Assembly (NCBI GenBank): GCA_943912335.1
Contig: CALTUD010000005.1
Coordinates: 1 to 64,000 of the forward strand
Direction: 5' to 3'
DNA from: an uncultured Acetobacteraceae bacterium
GTDB lineage: Bacteria; Pseudomonadota; Alphaproteobacteria; Acetobacterales; Acetobacteraceae
Length of the DNA stretch: 64,000 bases
Positions 55,824 through 64,000 of this stretch are shown one piece after another (position 1 is the stretch's first letter; each line of letters begins with the position of its first letter). Position numbers and translations under genes: made by a program. The notes below the pieces were generated by a model. It had not been told where the DNA came from. It saw only the letters and a program-made list of their open reading frames with translations, and did no database searches.

Positions 55824-56024
55824 GATCGGCGGCCCTCACCAAAACGTTAGTGGCGTGGTCGTCCAGCCCCGCCGCTCCCGTCTTTCCGCGTCCGCGTCGA
55901 TCATCGTGCCGCACCCGCTCTGGCGTCCGCGTGCGTCGCAGCATAGGATCGCGCGCCGCTGCCGGATCGACCCCCGCCGGATCGACCCAAGACGGCCTTA
56001 TGTTCGACCGGGATGGGCTGATCC

Positions 56025-57521
56025 GTGCATTTTCCCCTGCTGACCGTGCTGATCTTCCTGCCGTTGCTGGGCGCGCTCCTGCTCTTGCTGCTGCCGGGGA
56101 AGGGTGAAGCCACCGCCTCCGCCGCGCGCGCCATCGGACTCGCCGTGTCCGGCATCAGCTTCCTGCTCGCGGTGGGGCTTTGGGTCGGGTTCCAGCCGCG
56201 TCTCGACGGTTTCCAGTTCCAGGACCGCGCCGACTGGGTGCCGGGCTTCGGCATCTCGTACCATGTGGGTCTGGACGGTATCAGCCTCCTGTTCGTGGTG
56301 CTGACCACGCTGGTCACGCCGCTGGCGCTGCTCGCCTCGGCGCGCGGCATCACCACGCGGGTGCGCGACTACGTGATCGCCGTGCTGGCGCTGGAAACCA
56401 CGTTGCTCGGCCTGTTCTCCTCGCTCGATTTCGTTCTGTTCTACGTGTTCTACGAGGCGACCCTGATTCCCGGCTCGCTGATGGTGGGCATCTGGGGCGG
56501 CCCGAAGCGCGTGCATGCATCGATCAAGTTCTTCCTGTTCACCTTCGGCGGCTCTCTGTTCATGCTGCTGGCGCTGCTCGCCATGTGGCACGTGACGGGC
56601 ACCACCGACATCCCGACCCTGCTGCACACGCATTTCGCGCCCGAACTGCAAGCCTGGATGTTCCTGGGCCTCGTGCTGGCATTCGGCGTGAAGCTGCCGA
56701 TCTTCCCGCTGCATGCCTGGCTGCCGGACGCCTATACCGAGGCGCCCTCGTCGGCGACGGCCATGCTGTCCGGCGTGCTGAGCAAGGCCGGCGCCTACGG
56801 TCTGCTGCGCTTCGCCATCGGCATGCTGCCCGACGCGGCGCATCGCTACGCCCCGGTGATGATCGCTCTCGGCATCGTCGCGGTTATCTATGCCGCCATC
56901 ATTGCCCTGTCGCAGACCGACATGAAGCGTCTGGTCGCCTATTCCTCCTTCTCGCACATGGGGCTGGTTCTGGTCGGGTTGTTCACCCTGAACGCCACCG
57001 GCATCGACGGCGCCCTTTTCGTGATGCTGTCGCACGGCATCATCATCGCCGCCCTGTTCTTCGCCCTGTCCATGCTGTCCGACCGCGCCGGCACGCGCGA
57101 GATCGCCGGGTTCGGCGGCGCCGCGTCGCGCATGCCGGCCTTTGCCAGCCTGCTGATGCTGTTCACCATGGCCAATATCGGCCTGCCCGGCACCGGCTCC
57201 TTCGTGGGCGAGCTGCTGGTGATGATCGGCGCGATCAAGGTCGGCTTCTGGGTGGCGCTGCTGTCCGGCATGGCGATGATCCTGGGCGCGGTCTACATGC
57301 TGGTGCTGTATCGCCATGTCGCGTTCGAGGCGGTGTCCGGTCTGGTCGCCGCCATGCGCGATCTCGATCTGCGCGAACGTCTGGTTCTGGTGCCGCTGGC
57401 GGTGATCACTTTGTGGATGGGTGTGTACCCGTCCTCGTTCACCCGCGTGTTCGATCCCGTGGTGACGGCGTTCACGACCGTGGCCGCCGAGGCGCCGTCC
57501 GGCACGGTCGGGCCAGGCTGA
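56025..57521 (+). CDS. nuoM: NADH-quinone oxidoreductase subunit M (isolated gene)
   Basis: 498 residues from GTG 56025. Fourteen membrane helices; typical NuoM segments are VGLDGISLLFVVLTTLVTPL, YEATLIPGSLMVGIWGG (the conserved Glu of the proton path), PLHAWLPDAYTEAPSSATA and GLPGTGSFVGELLVM. It is one of the proton-pumping, antiporter-like subunits of complex I. Normally nuoA-N are contiguous; here neither nuoL nor nuoN is next to it, and its neighbours are unrelated. A MrpD-type antiporter is less likely by these motifs. Confidence 0.88.
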   Translation: MHFPLLTVLIFLPLLGALLLLLLPGKGEATASAARAIGLAVSGISFLLAVGLWVGFQPRLDGFQFQDRADWVPGFGISYHVGLDGISLLFVVLTTLVTPLALLASARGITTRVRDYVIAVLALETTLLGLFSSLDFVLFYVFYEATLIPGSLMVGIWGGPKRVHASIKFFLFTFGGSLFMLLALLAMWHVTGTTDIPTLLHTHFAPELQAWMFLGLVLAFGVKLPIFPLHAWLPDAYTEAPSSATAMLSGVLSKAGAYGLLRFAIGMLPDAAHRYAPVMIALGIVAVIYAAIIALSQTDMKRLVAYSSFSHMGLVLVGLFTLNATGIDGALFVMLSHGIIIAALFFALSMLSDRAGTREIAGFGGAASRMPAFASLLMLFTMANIGLPGTGSFVGELLVMIGAIKVGFWVALLSGMAMILGAVYMLVLYRHVAFEAVSGLVAAMRDLDLRERLVLVPLAVITLWMGVYPSSFTRVFDPVVTAFTTVAAEAPSGTVGPG

Positions 57522-57614
57522 TCGCCGGGGGCGGCCGAAGCGCCGTCCCTTCCTCCACGATTTGGTCCGCGTTCCCCGGTTGTCGGGTGTGGCGCGGCTG
57601 CCCATCTCGATGCC

Positions 57615-58985
57615 ATGCTTACCGACACGGTTCTGCCGCGCCCGCCGCTGCCGCAGCGGCTTCGCTCCCAGCCCGAATCCTTCATGGTGCTTCGGCGCAA
57701 TCCGCTCGAGCTCTGGGGAGCGCCGGCCTACCGGGAGCTGATCCTGCCGGGCAGCTTTCTCGGCCGTCAGCAGCTGCTGTTGAACGATCCCGACGCGATC
57801 CGGCATGTGCTGCTCAGTAATCACGACAACTACAAGCGCAATGCCCCCGCCAAGCGTGTGCTCGGGCCTGTGCTGGGTGACGGGTTGTTTCTGGCCGAAG
57901 GCGAAGCGTGGCGTCACCAGCGTCGCGTGATCGCCCCCGCTCTGGCGCCGCGCATCATGCCGGTTCTGGCGCGACATGTGGTGTCGGTCGGTGATCGGTT
58001 CGAACGCGATCTCGACGCCGCGGCCGGGCGTCCCGTCGTGCTGCTGGAATGGCTGCAGCGCCTTGCCCTGGATGTCGCCGGGCAAAGCATGTTCTCGCTC
58101 GAGATGGGCCGGTTCGGTGGCGAACTGCGAGAGCTGCTGATCCGCTACGCGCGCGATTTCGCCAAGGTCGGCCTGCTCGACATGGTGCTACCCCAGGACT
58201 GGAAGACGCCGCTGGATCGTGGCCGTGCTCGGTTCCGCACCGATTGGCTGGCGCTGATGGACCGCATCATCGAGGCGCGCAGCCGTTTTCCGGCACCGGG
58301 CCCTGATCAGCCCCGCGACCTGTTCGACCTGCTACGGGACGCGCGAGACCCGGAAACCGGCCTCGGTTTCGACCATGCCCTGCTGCGTGACGAGGTCTCA
58401 ACCCTGATCCTGGCCGGGCACGAAACCACGGCCGTTACTCTGTTCTGGGCATGCTACGCCGCAGCACGCCTGCCGGAGATGCAGGACCGGATCGCCGAGG
58501 AAGCCGCCGAACAACCGCTCGATGGTGAGCATGCAGCCCAGTCGGTCCGGCAGCTTGTCTTCACGCGTGCGTTCATCGACGAGGCGTTGCGCCTGTATCC
58601 GCCGGCCTATCTGCTCGTCCGCGAGGCGAGAATGGCCGATCGGATCGGCGATCTCCTCGTCGAACCCGGGACGATCATCAGCATCTCGCCCTGGGTGCTG
58701 CACCGGCACGAGCGGCACTGGAACGAGCCGAACCGCTTCGATCCCGCCCGCTTCCTGCCGGGCGCGGCCGCCCCGGATCGGATGGTCTACATGCCGTTCG
58801 GCGCCGGACCGCGAATCTGCGTCGGGGCGCAATTCGCGCTCACCGAAGCCACGATCGTGCTCGCGCGCCTGATCCGGCGCTTCCGGATCAGCCTGCCCGA
58901 AGGCGGCGCGGTACTGCCGCGCGCGCTGGTCACCACACAGCCGGATCGCACGGTCCGATTCCGTCTGGTGCCGCGCCGACACTGA
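57615..58985 (+). CDS. Cytochrome P450
   Basis: 456 residues. I-helix oxygen motif LAGHETTAVT, K-helix ExxR in DEALRLYPPAY, and the heme loop FGAGPRICVGAQFA with the ligand Cys402. The N-terminal stretch (HDNYKRNAPAKRVLGPVLGD, GEAWRHQRRVIAPAL) resembles the CYP1xx/fatty-acid-hydroxylase-like bacterial P450s. It is soluble: no membrane anchor. No ferredoxin or reductase gene is next to it. Substrate unknown. Confidence 0.93.
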   Translation: MLTDTVLPRPPLPQRLRSQPESFMVLRRNPLELWGAPAYRELILPGSFLGRQQLLLNDPDAIRHVLLSNHDNYKRNAPAKRVLGPVLGDGLFLAEGEAWRHQRRVIAPALAPRIMPVLARHVVSVGDRFERDLDAAAGRPVVLLEWLQRLALDVAGQSMFSLEMGRFGGELRELLIRYARDFAKVGLLDMVLPQDWKTPLDRGRARFRTDWLALMDRIIEARSRFPAPGPDQPRDLFDLLRDARDPETGLGFDHALLRDEVSTLILAGHETTAVTLFWACYAAARLPEMQDRIAEEAAEQPLDGEHAAQSVRQLVFTRAFIDEALRLYPPAYLLVREARMADRIGDLLVEPGTIISISPWVLHRHERHWNEPNRFDPARFLPGAAAPDRMVYMPFGAGPRICVGAQFALTEATIVLARLIRRFRISLPEGGAVLPRALVTTQPDRTVRFRLVPRRH

Positions 58986-58993
58986 CCAAAGAA

Positions 58994-59021
58994 AAACCCC
59001 GGGACCTGCGCCCCGGGGTTT
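58994..59021 (-). terminator. Strong rho-independent terminator
   Basis: Perfect 10-bp arms AAACCCCGGG (58994-59003) and CCCGGGGTTT (59012-59021). On the minus strand the stem is followed by TTTTTCTTT, so it is a strong terminator for the tiny ORF at 59056-59130; it can also end the P450 transcript on the plus strand, where it lies 8 bp past the stop. Confidence 0.85.
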
Positions 59022-59040
59022 CCATCGACTGTTTCGGCTT

Positions 59041-59054
59041 CGGGCGTTCGCCCG
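59041..59054 (-). other. Short GC hairpin between tiny ORF and terminator
   Basis: CGGGCGTTCGCCCG: 6-bp arms and a 2-base centre, immediately downstream of the ORF stop (59056-59058). With the terminator it gives the transcript two stable 3' stems. Confidence 0.6.
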
Positions 59055-59055
59055 A

Positions 59056-59130
59056 TCAGACCGTCTTCGCAGTGGCGGAGAGGGTCATCCAGGTCGCTCC
59101 GCGCGGAGCCATCGTCAGGCAATGAGACAC
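59056..59130 (-). CDS. Tiny ORF (24 residues) with extreme Shine-Dalgarno sequence
   Basis: GTG start at 59130, TGA at 59056-59058. The product begins MSHCLTMAPRGATW and ends SATAKTV: one Cys, one Trp, three Met, no membrane segment. Its ribosome-binding site is a 14-nt match to the 3' end of 16S rRNA at ideal spacing, and a GC hairpin and strong terminator follow, so it looks like a complete gene rather than chance. It lies 68 bp past the stop of the lipoprotein gene on the same strand. The family is not recognised. It could be a leader peptide, a small regulatory protein or the decoy of an sRNA. Confidence 0.6.
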   Translation of the reverse strand: MSHCLTMAPRGATWMTLSATAKTV

Positions 59131-59131
59131 T

Positions 59132-59145
59132 GGATCACCTCCTTT
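59132..59145 (-). promoter_or_regulatory. Full-length Shine-Dalgarno sequence of the tiny ORF
   Basis: AAAGGAGGTGATCC on the minus strand is the exact complement of the 16S rRNA 3' end (GGATCACCTCCTTT). The GGAGG core ends 7 nt before the GTG. Most genes in this window have 4-6 nt matches, so this is far outside the local range and fixes the GTG as the start. Confidence 0.8.
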
Positions 59146-59198
59146 CAGTTGGTTGCAGGCCGATCCTGCGCCTCATTTCAAGAAACACGCAAGCGGTT

Positions 59199-59789
59199 TC
59201 AGCTGCCCCTCGACATCCGGCAGATATCCTCCGACGCGTTGCCGTCCGGCAGGGCGGCCCGGAACGTGACGGCGATCGCCTCGGTGGGCGAACAGAAGAC
59301 GCGGCGGGTGGTCTGCACGCCGATCTGGTCGAAGGAGGCGCCGTCGCCATCGGTCTGGAGACGTAGGGTGCGGATCACCATGCGCTTCGGCTCGCCGCGA
59401 GCGCTGGGATCGGCTCCGTCCGGCCCGGCCACGAACAGCAAGGTGGCCGGCATGCCGCCCACCTTGGCGCGCGCCAGAACGAGCGCCCGCCCGCGTCCCT
59501 CCAGGCTCGACACCCGAGTCCCGGCCTCGTTCTCGAGCCCGACCACGTCCCAGCCGCGTGCGCCGCTCGCACGGGGCAGCATCGCCATCAGCACGGGCGC
59601 GTGCCAGACCGGATCGCGCGCTTCCACGATCAACCCCTGCCGCCCATCCGGCGCCAGATGCGCCACCGTGGTCGCCCCTTCGCCCAGATCGAGCGGCACC
59701 ACGTTGCCGATCCGGTCGGAGCCGCGCGCGACGCAGCCTGAGAGCGGAACGGAAAGGAGAAGGAGGAGAAGCGGGAAGGATCGGATCAT
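59199..59789 (-). CDS. Hypothetical lipoprotein
   Basis: 196 residues. Signal peptide MIRSFPLLLLLLSVPLSGC with lipobox LSGC (Cys19) and Val at +2, so probably sorted to the outer membrane. The mature part reads like a beta-propeller or jelly-roll fragment (APDGRQGLIVEARDPVWHAP, GRALVLARAKVGGMPATLLF, KRMVIRTLRLQTDGD) and has two cysteines near the end. No named family. It follows parE on the same strand; repeat copy 4 lies between them. Confidence 0.65.
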   Translation of the reverse strand: MIRSFPLLLLLLSVPLSGCVARGSDRIGNVVPLDLGEGATTVAHLAPDGRQGLIVEARDPVWHAPVLMAMLPRASGARGWDVVGLENEAGTRVSSLEGRGRALVLARAKVGGMPATLLFVAGPDGADPSARGEPKRMVIRTLRLQTDGDGASFDQIGVQTTRRVFCSPTEAIAVTFRAALPDGNASEDICRMSRGS

Positions 59790-59844
59790 TGGCCGGACCT
59801 TAAAGCATCATCCGACCGAACGGTATCGTGCGACGTAAAGCATG

Positions 59845-59959
59845 TTCTTTCTTAAAAGAAAGAACCAAAGAACTTCTGCCCGTTTGACTCTATGCTAAGC
59901 CGTCTGCTCGTCACCGAACGAATAGAGGTCTCTTTGCTTCTTTTTCTTCAGAAAAAGAA
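59845..59959 (-). repeat. Intergenic hairpin-ended repeat element, copy 4 (inverted)
   Basis: 115 bp, in the opposite orientation to copies 1-3. The hairpin at 59845-59864 has perfect 9-bp TTCTTTCTT/AAGAAAGAA arms, the one at 59938-59959 perfect 10-bp TTCTTTTTCT/AGAAAAAGAA arms. The reverse complement matches copy 2 closely at both ends (AGAAGCAAAGAGACCTCT; AAGTTCTTTGGTTCTTTC). It begins 7 bp after the parE stop and lies before the lipoprotein gene. Confidence 0.9.
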
Positions 59960-59966
59960 GGCTCTT

Positions 59967-62015
59967 CTACAGATCGATATCCGCCATCTGCGCATTGGCC
60001 TGGATGAACTGGAAGCGCAGCTCCGGCCGCCGCCCCATCAGATCCTCCACCCGGCGTTCGGTTTCTTCCGCCCGGTCCGCTTTGGTCTCAACGCGCAGCA
60101 GGGTGCGGTGTTTCGGGTCCATCGTGGTGCGTTTCAGGTCCGCCGGGGGCATCTCGCCCAGACCCTTGAACCGGCTCACTTCGATCTTCGCTCCGGCCTT
60201 GAACGCGGTCTTGATCTTCCGCTCCCGGTCGCGATCGTCCATCGCGTAGACGGTCTTGGCGCCCTGGGTGAGGCGATAAAGGGGCGGCTGGGCCAGGAAC
60301 AGATGCCCGTCGCGGATCAGCTCCGGCAGCTCGCGATAGAAGAAGGTCATCAGCAGGGACGCGATATGCGCTCCGTCCACATCCGCGTCCGTCATGATGA
60401 TGACGCGGCCGTAGCGCAGACGGGCGCCGTCGTAATGCTTGCCCTGGCCGCAGCCGAGCGCTTCCACCAGATCGCGCAGCTCCTGGTTGCCGCGTAGCTT
60501 CTCGACCGAGGCGCTGGCGACGTTCAGGATCTTGCCGCGAAGCGGCAGCACCGCCTGGGTCTCTCGATCGCGCGCCTGCTTGGCCGAACCGCCGGCGCTG
60601 TCGCCTTCCACCAGGAAGATCTCGGTCTCGGCCGCGTTCTCGCGCGTGCAATCGGTCAGCTTGCCGGGCAGACGCAGGCGCCGCGTGGCGCTCTTGCGCG
60701 GCGTGTCCTTGCTTTCCTTGCGGCGCAGACGCTCTTCCGCACGCTCCACGATCGCCGACAGCAACGCGTCGGCCTGGGCCGGATGCCCGGCCAGCCAATG
60801 GTCGAACCGGTCGCGCAAGGCCGTTTCCACCAGACGGGTGGCTTCGGTGCTGGTCAGCTTCTCCTTGGTCTGGCCCTGGAATTGCGGGTCGCGGATGAAG
60901 GCCGACAGCTTGGCGGCGACGGCGCCCAGCAGATCCTCCGCCGTCACCTGGGCGGCACGCTTGTTGTTGCGCGTCTCGCCCCAGGCGCGCAGCCCCTTCA
61001 GCAGCGCGTTGCGGAAACCGGTCTCGTGCGTGCCGCCTTGCGGCGTCGGAATGGTGTTGCAGTAGGAGGAGAGCGCGCTCTGCCCGGATTCGAGCCAGGC
61101 CACCGCCCATTCGACGCGTCCGGTGCTGCTGCCGTCGGGAGCGGCCGGCAGATCGGCCTCGCCGGACCACAGCTCGCAGAGAAGCGACGGCGATTCGCCC
61201 AGCTCGTCGCGCAGACTATCGGACAGGCCGCCCGGGAAATGCAGCACCGCCCGGTCCGGCACGTCGTCGCGTCCGGCGACGAGGGACGGGTCGCATTCCC
61301 AGCGGATCGTCACGCCCCGGAACAGATAGGCCTTGGACCGGCACAGCCGGAACAGGCGCAGCGGCTGGAACGCGAGCCCGCCGAAGATCTCGGTATCGGG
61401 AATGAACGAGATCCGCGTGCCGCGACGGTTCTGCGTCGGCCCGATTTTCTCGACCGGCCCTTGCGGAATGCCGCGCGCATAATCCTGCCGCCACACGGCG
61501 CGGTCGCGCGCCACTTCCACCTCCAGCACCGAGGACAGCGCATTCACCACCGACGAGCCGACGCCGTGCAGACCGCCCGAGGTCGCGTAGGCCTTGCCGG
61601 AGAACTTCCCGCCGGAGTGCAGCGTGGTGAGGATCACCTCGAGCGCCGAGCGGTCGGTGAATTTCGGGTGCGGGTCGACCGGAATGCCGCGTCCGTTATC
61701 GGTCACGGACAGGCGGTTGCCGAGCGACAGTTTGAGGTCGATCGTGTTGGCGTGTCCTGCCACCGCCTCGTCCATGGCGTTGTCCAGGATCTCGGCGGCG
61801 AGGTGGTGCAACGCGGTCTCGTCCGTGCCGCCGATATACATGCCGGGCCGGCGCCGCACCGGCTCCAGCCCTTCCAGCACCTCGATGTCGCTGGCCGAAT
61901 AGCTTGCTTCCGCCGGCGCACGCGCGGGTTTCGGTGCCGCGGGACGTGCGGGGGCAGGGCTCGGCTCGGACTGGCGCACAGGCTTCCCGGCTCCGCTGGA
62001 GAACAAGTCGTTCAT
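59967..62015 (-). CDS. parE: DNA topoisomerase IV subunit B
   Basis: 682 residues. GHKL ATPase: VLEGLEPVRRRPGMYIGGTD and EILDNAMDEAVAGHA, with SGGLHGVGSSVVNAL. TOPRIM domain: FLVEGDSAGGSAKQARDRET and IIMTDADVDGAHIASLLMTF. The end, RFKGLGEMPPADLKRTTMD, is ParE-typical. Length is about 640-700 in alphaproteobacteria, shorter than GyrB (about 800), and GyrB-specific insertions are missing. It decatenates chromosomes with ParC. An N-terminal Pro/Ala-rich stretch (residues 10-40) is extra. Confidence 0.93.
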   Translation of the reverse strand: MNDLFSSGAGKPVRQSEPSPAPARPAAPKPARAPAEASYSASDIEVLEGLEPVRRRPGMYIGGTDETALHHLAAEILDNAMDEAVAGHANTIDLKLSLGNRLSVTDNGRGIPVDPHPKFTDRSALEVILTTLHSGGKFSGKAYATSGGLHGVGSSVVNALSSVLEVEVARDRAVWRQDYARGIPQGPVEKIGPTQNRRGTRISFIPDTEIFGGLAFQPLRLFRLCRSKAYLFRGVTIRWECDPSLVAGRDDVPDRAVLHFPGGLSDSLRDELGESPSLLCELWSGEADLPAAPDGSSTGRVEWAVAWLESGQSALSSYCNTIPTPQGGTHETGFRNALLKGLRAWGETRNNKRAAQVTAEDLLGAVAAKLSAFIRDPQFQGQTKEKLTSTEATRLVETALRDRFDHWLAGHPAQADALLSAIVERAEERLRRKESKDTPRKSATRRLRLPGKLTDCTRENAAETEIFLVEGDSAGGSAKQARDRETQAVLPLRGKILNVASASVEKLRGNQELRDLVEALGCGQGKHYDGARLRYGRVIIMTDADVDGAHIASLLMTFFYRELPELIRDGHLFLAQPPLYRLTQGAKTVYAMDDRDRERKIKTAFKAGAKIEVSRFKGLGEMPPADLKRTTMDPKHRTLLRVETKADRAEETERRVEDLMGRRPELRFQFIQANAQMADIDL

Positions 62016-62194
62016 GATTGGTTCTTGCTCCCCCGCGCTTCGGCGTCAAGGGTATAGGCGAGGCGGCCCCGGCAAAGAAACCCGAGACGGTGCTGCAGGC
62101 AGGCCGCGCTTTCGTGAAAGCGATCTCACTTGCCGCCCATCCGCTGCGTTGCAACATTACGACGCAAGGCCACGCGGCCCAGGTCGGAGGACGC

Positions 62195-64000
62195 ATGGGT
62201 CTCGTGAAATTCGCTCTGAAGTTTCGCGTGACGTTCTACGTGATCGCGGTGCTCATCATGCTGGCCGGCGGCGGCGCCGCCTTCGTGATGCCGCGCGACG
62301 TGCTGCCGGAAGTGAACATCCCGGTCGTCACCGTGCTCTGGACCTATACCGGCCTCGCCGCGCCGGCGATGCAGAACCAGGTCACCGCCTATAGCGAACT
62401 GGCGCTCGGCAACAACGTGGTCGGCATCCGCGAGATGGACAGCACCACGCTGCAGGGCATCACCATCACCAAGATCTATTTCCAGCCCGGCACCGACATC
62501 TCCCTGGCGCTCACCCAGGTCACGGCCGCCACCAACGCCATTCGCGGCCTGCTGCCGCCGGGAATACAGCCGCCGATCATCCTGCGCTTCTCCGCCTCCT
62601 CGGTACCGGTGATCCAGATCGCCGCCACCTCCGCCGTGGAAAGCCAGGCCTCGGTCTACAACTACGTGCGCTTCCAGCTCCGGACCACGCTGCAGACCAC
62701 GCCCGGCACCACCATGCCACCCCCCTATGGCGGCGTGCCGGAACAGGTGATGATCGATCTCGACCCGCACAGGCTCCAGGCCTACGGCCTCACTCCGCAG
62801 GCGGTCGAGACGCAGATCAACGACCAGATCCTGACCCTGCCGTCCGGCCTCGCCAAGCTCGGCCGCACCCAGTTCATCTTCCGCCTCAACACGTTGCCGG
62901 CCCTGCTCGACACGCTGAACGAGATCCCGATCAAGGTGGTGAACGGCTCGCCGATCCTGCTGCGCGATATCGGCTGGGCCCGCGCAGGCGGTCCGCCGCA
63001 GCAGAACATGGTACATGTCGACGGCCATCCCGGTCTGCTGCTGCCGATCCTCAAGAACGGCGGCACCTCGACCACGGCGATCACGGCGAACGTCAAGGCG
63101 ATGCTGCCCGGCATCCGCGCCGCGGCCCCCAAGGACATCAAGATCGTCTCCCTGTTCGACCAGTCGGTGTTCGTGTCCGACGCCATTCTCGACGTGGCGG
63201 AAGAAGGCGTGATCGCCGCCGGCCTGACCGGGCTGATGATCCTGCTGTTCCTGGGCTCCTGGCGCCCGACCCTGGTGGTGCTGATCTCGATCCCGCTCGC
63301 CGTGCTCACCTCGCTCGCCATCCTGGCGGCGCTCGGCGAGAGCATGAACGTCATGACCCTGGGCGGTCTGGCGCTCGCGGTCGGTATCCTGGTGGACGAC
63401 GCCACCGTGGCGATCGAGAACACCTATCGCGTGCTGGAAGACGGCACCGACTTCCGCGAGGCGGTGGTGGAAGGGGCCGCCAGCATCGCCAAGGCCACGC
63501 TGATCTCCACCCTGTCGATCTGCTCGGCGTTCGTTTCCGTCCTGTTCCTGACCGGCGCGCCCAAATACATCTTCACCCCGCAGGCGCTCGCCGTGGTGTT
63601 CGCCATGCTCGCCTCCTACGGCCTGTCGCGCACCCTGGTGCCGATCCTGATCGATGTGCTGGTCGGACCCGAACAGCGGCGGGAGAAGACGGAACAGACC
63701 GGAAAGCCCGGCGTCTTCGCCCGCTTCCATGCCGGGTTCGAGCGCCGCTTCAAGCGTTTTCACGAAGGCTATCTCGGCCTGCTGCACGCCGTGCTCGAAC
63801 GCAGGCTCGTCACCGGCGCCGTGGTGGGCTGCGTCCTGCTCGTCGCGGGTTGCCTGTTCCCGTTCCTCGGCCGCGACTATTTTCCCACCATCCAGAGCGG
63901 CCAGATCACCCTGCATGTGCGCGCCAAATCAGGCCTGCGCATCGAGGACACCGCCAAGCTGTTCCAGAACGTCGAGGATCTGATCCGCGAACAGGCCGGT
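62195..64000 (+). CDS. RND-family efflux permease, N-terminal part (3' end outside the window)
   Basis: The frame is open from ATG 62195 to the end of the window (602 codons). GGAGG precedes the ATG by 4 bp. The N-terminal helix (RVTFYVIAVLIMLAGGG) is followed by a porter domain with DVLPEVNIPVVTVLW, then the central helices and LAVGILVDDATVAIENTYRV, the proton-relay helix signature of AcrB/HAE1-type pumps. It should export hydrophobic compounds or metals with a periplasmic adaptor and outer-membrane channel, which are not in view upstream. Divergent from parE, 179 bp apart. Confidence 0.9.
   Translation, partial: MGLVKFALKFRVTFYVIAVLIMLAGGGAAFVMPRDVLPEVNIPVVTVLWTYTGLAAPAMQNQVTAYSELALGNNVVGIREMDSTTLQGITITKIYFQPGTDISLALTQVTAATNAIRGLLPPGIQPPIILRFSASSVPVIQIAATSAVESQASVYNYVRFQLRTTLQTTPGTTMPPPYGGVPEQVMIDLDPHRLQAYGLTPQAVETQINDQILTLPSGLAKLGRTQFIFRLNTLPALLDTLNEIPIKVVNGSPILLRDIGWARAGGPPQQNMVHVDGHPGLLLPILKNGGTSTTAITANVKAMLPGIRAAAPKDIKIVSLFDQSVFVSDAILDVAEEGVIAAGLTGLMILLFLGSWRPTLVVLISIPLAVLTSLAILAALGESMNVMTLGGLALAVGILVDDATVAIENTYRVLEDGTDFREAVVEGAASIAKATLISTLSICSAFVSVLFLTGAPKYIFTPQALAVVFAMLASYGLSRTLVPILIDVLVGPEQRREKTEQTGKPGVFARFHAGFERRFKRFHEGYLGLLHAVLERRLVTGAVVGCVLLVAGCLFPFLGRDYFPTIQSGQITLHVRAKSGLRIEDTAKLFQNVEDLIREQAG

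Noticed and set aside
59131..59145. Fragment of a 16S rRNA gene (GGATCACCTCCTTT on the plus strand)
   Set aside because: Only the last 14-15 bases match; no other rRNA sequence is around it. It is better explained as the complement of a Shine-Dalgarno sequence.
62126..63916. 596-codon minus-strand frame opposite the RND pump
   Set aside because: Composition is His/Gly/Gln-rich shadow; the plus strand has a clear pump sequence with the VDDATVAIEN motif.

Overview
The window is GC-rich, densely packed alphaproteobacterial chromosome. The protein set (large KatE-type catalase, BaiN-like flavoprotein, argD-argF pair, lspA/DUF3035/mutL block, nuoM, ScsB-like thiol reductase) and the codon bias point to an acetic acid bacterium (Acetobacteraceae). 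This is a judgement from gene content: no rRNA or tRNA gene is visible. Nearly everything is housekeeping or metabolic. No prophage, insertion sequence or CRISPR array was seen.

Layout. 1-2837: end of a gamma-glutamyltransferase gene, a PLP aminotransferase and a flavoprotein in a tight row. 2964-5533: a small lipoprotein, then a minus-strand pair of UV-damage endonuclease and DHH phosphoesterase overlapping by 4 bp. 5844-9035: Glu/Leu-type dehydrogenase, a TIR-like gene split by an in-frame amber codon, two small doubtful genes and a YfcE-like phosphoesterase. 9091-17844: HerA/DUF87-like ATPase, chalcone-isomerase-like exported protein, a two-component system coupled to two exported proteins, an epoxide-hydrolase-like enzyme and an M61 peptidase. 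18175-25496: KatE catalase, EamA transporter, SDR, divergent pirin/LysR pair and exported proteins. 25693-34895: HtrA protease, HrpB helicase, ScsB/DsbD-like reductase, two envelope or unknown proteins, Hsp33. 35038-39691: Fic protein (likely acquired), argD-argF-small protein operon, RecX. 39806-45681: TatA, mtnD-mtnC-ribF-HAD (COG5610-like) chain, GT2 glycosyltransferase. 45829-53195: ileS-lspA-AKR-DUF3035-mutL-nucleotidyltransferase. 53365-62015: a 795-residue beta-repeat protein, a lone nuoM, a P450, a tiny ORF with an extreme Shine-Dalgarno sequence, a lipoprotein and parE. 62195-64000: start of an RND efflux pump gene running off the end.

Four copies of one 113-115 bp intergenic element (11321, 22980, 25554 and 59845) share a hairpin at each end and an internal inverted repeat; each lies just 3' of at least one gene. 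The other strong non-coding signals are the 24-codon minus-strand ORF at 59056-59130, whose ribosome-binding site matches the 3' end of 16S rRNA over 14 nt and which is followed by two hairpins, and an 18-bp palindrome in front of the Fic gene.

Several operons are translationally coupled by ATGA, GTGA or TGATG overlaps: uvsE/DHH; the sensor kinase and its two exported partners; argD/argF/small protein; mtnD/mtnC/ribF; mutL/nucleotidyltransferase. All functional calls rest on reading motifs by eye; no database search was run.
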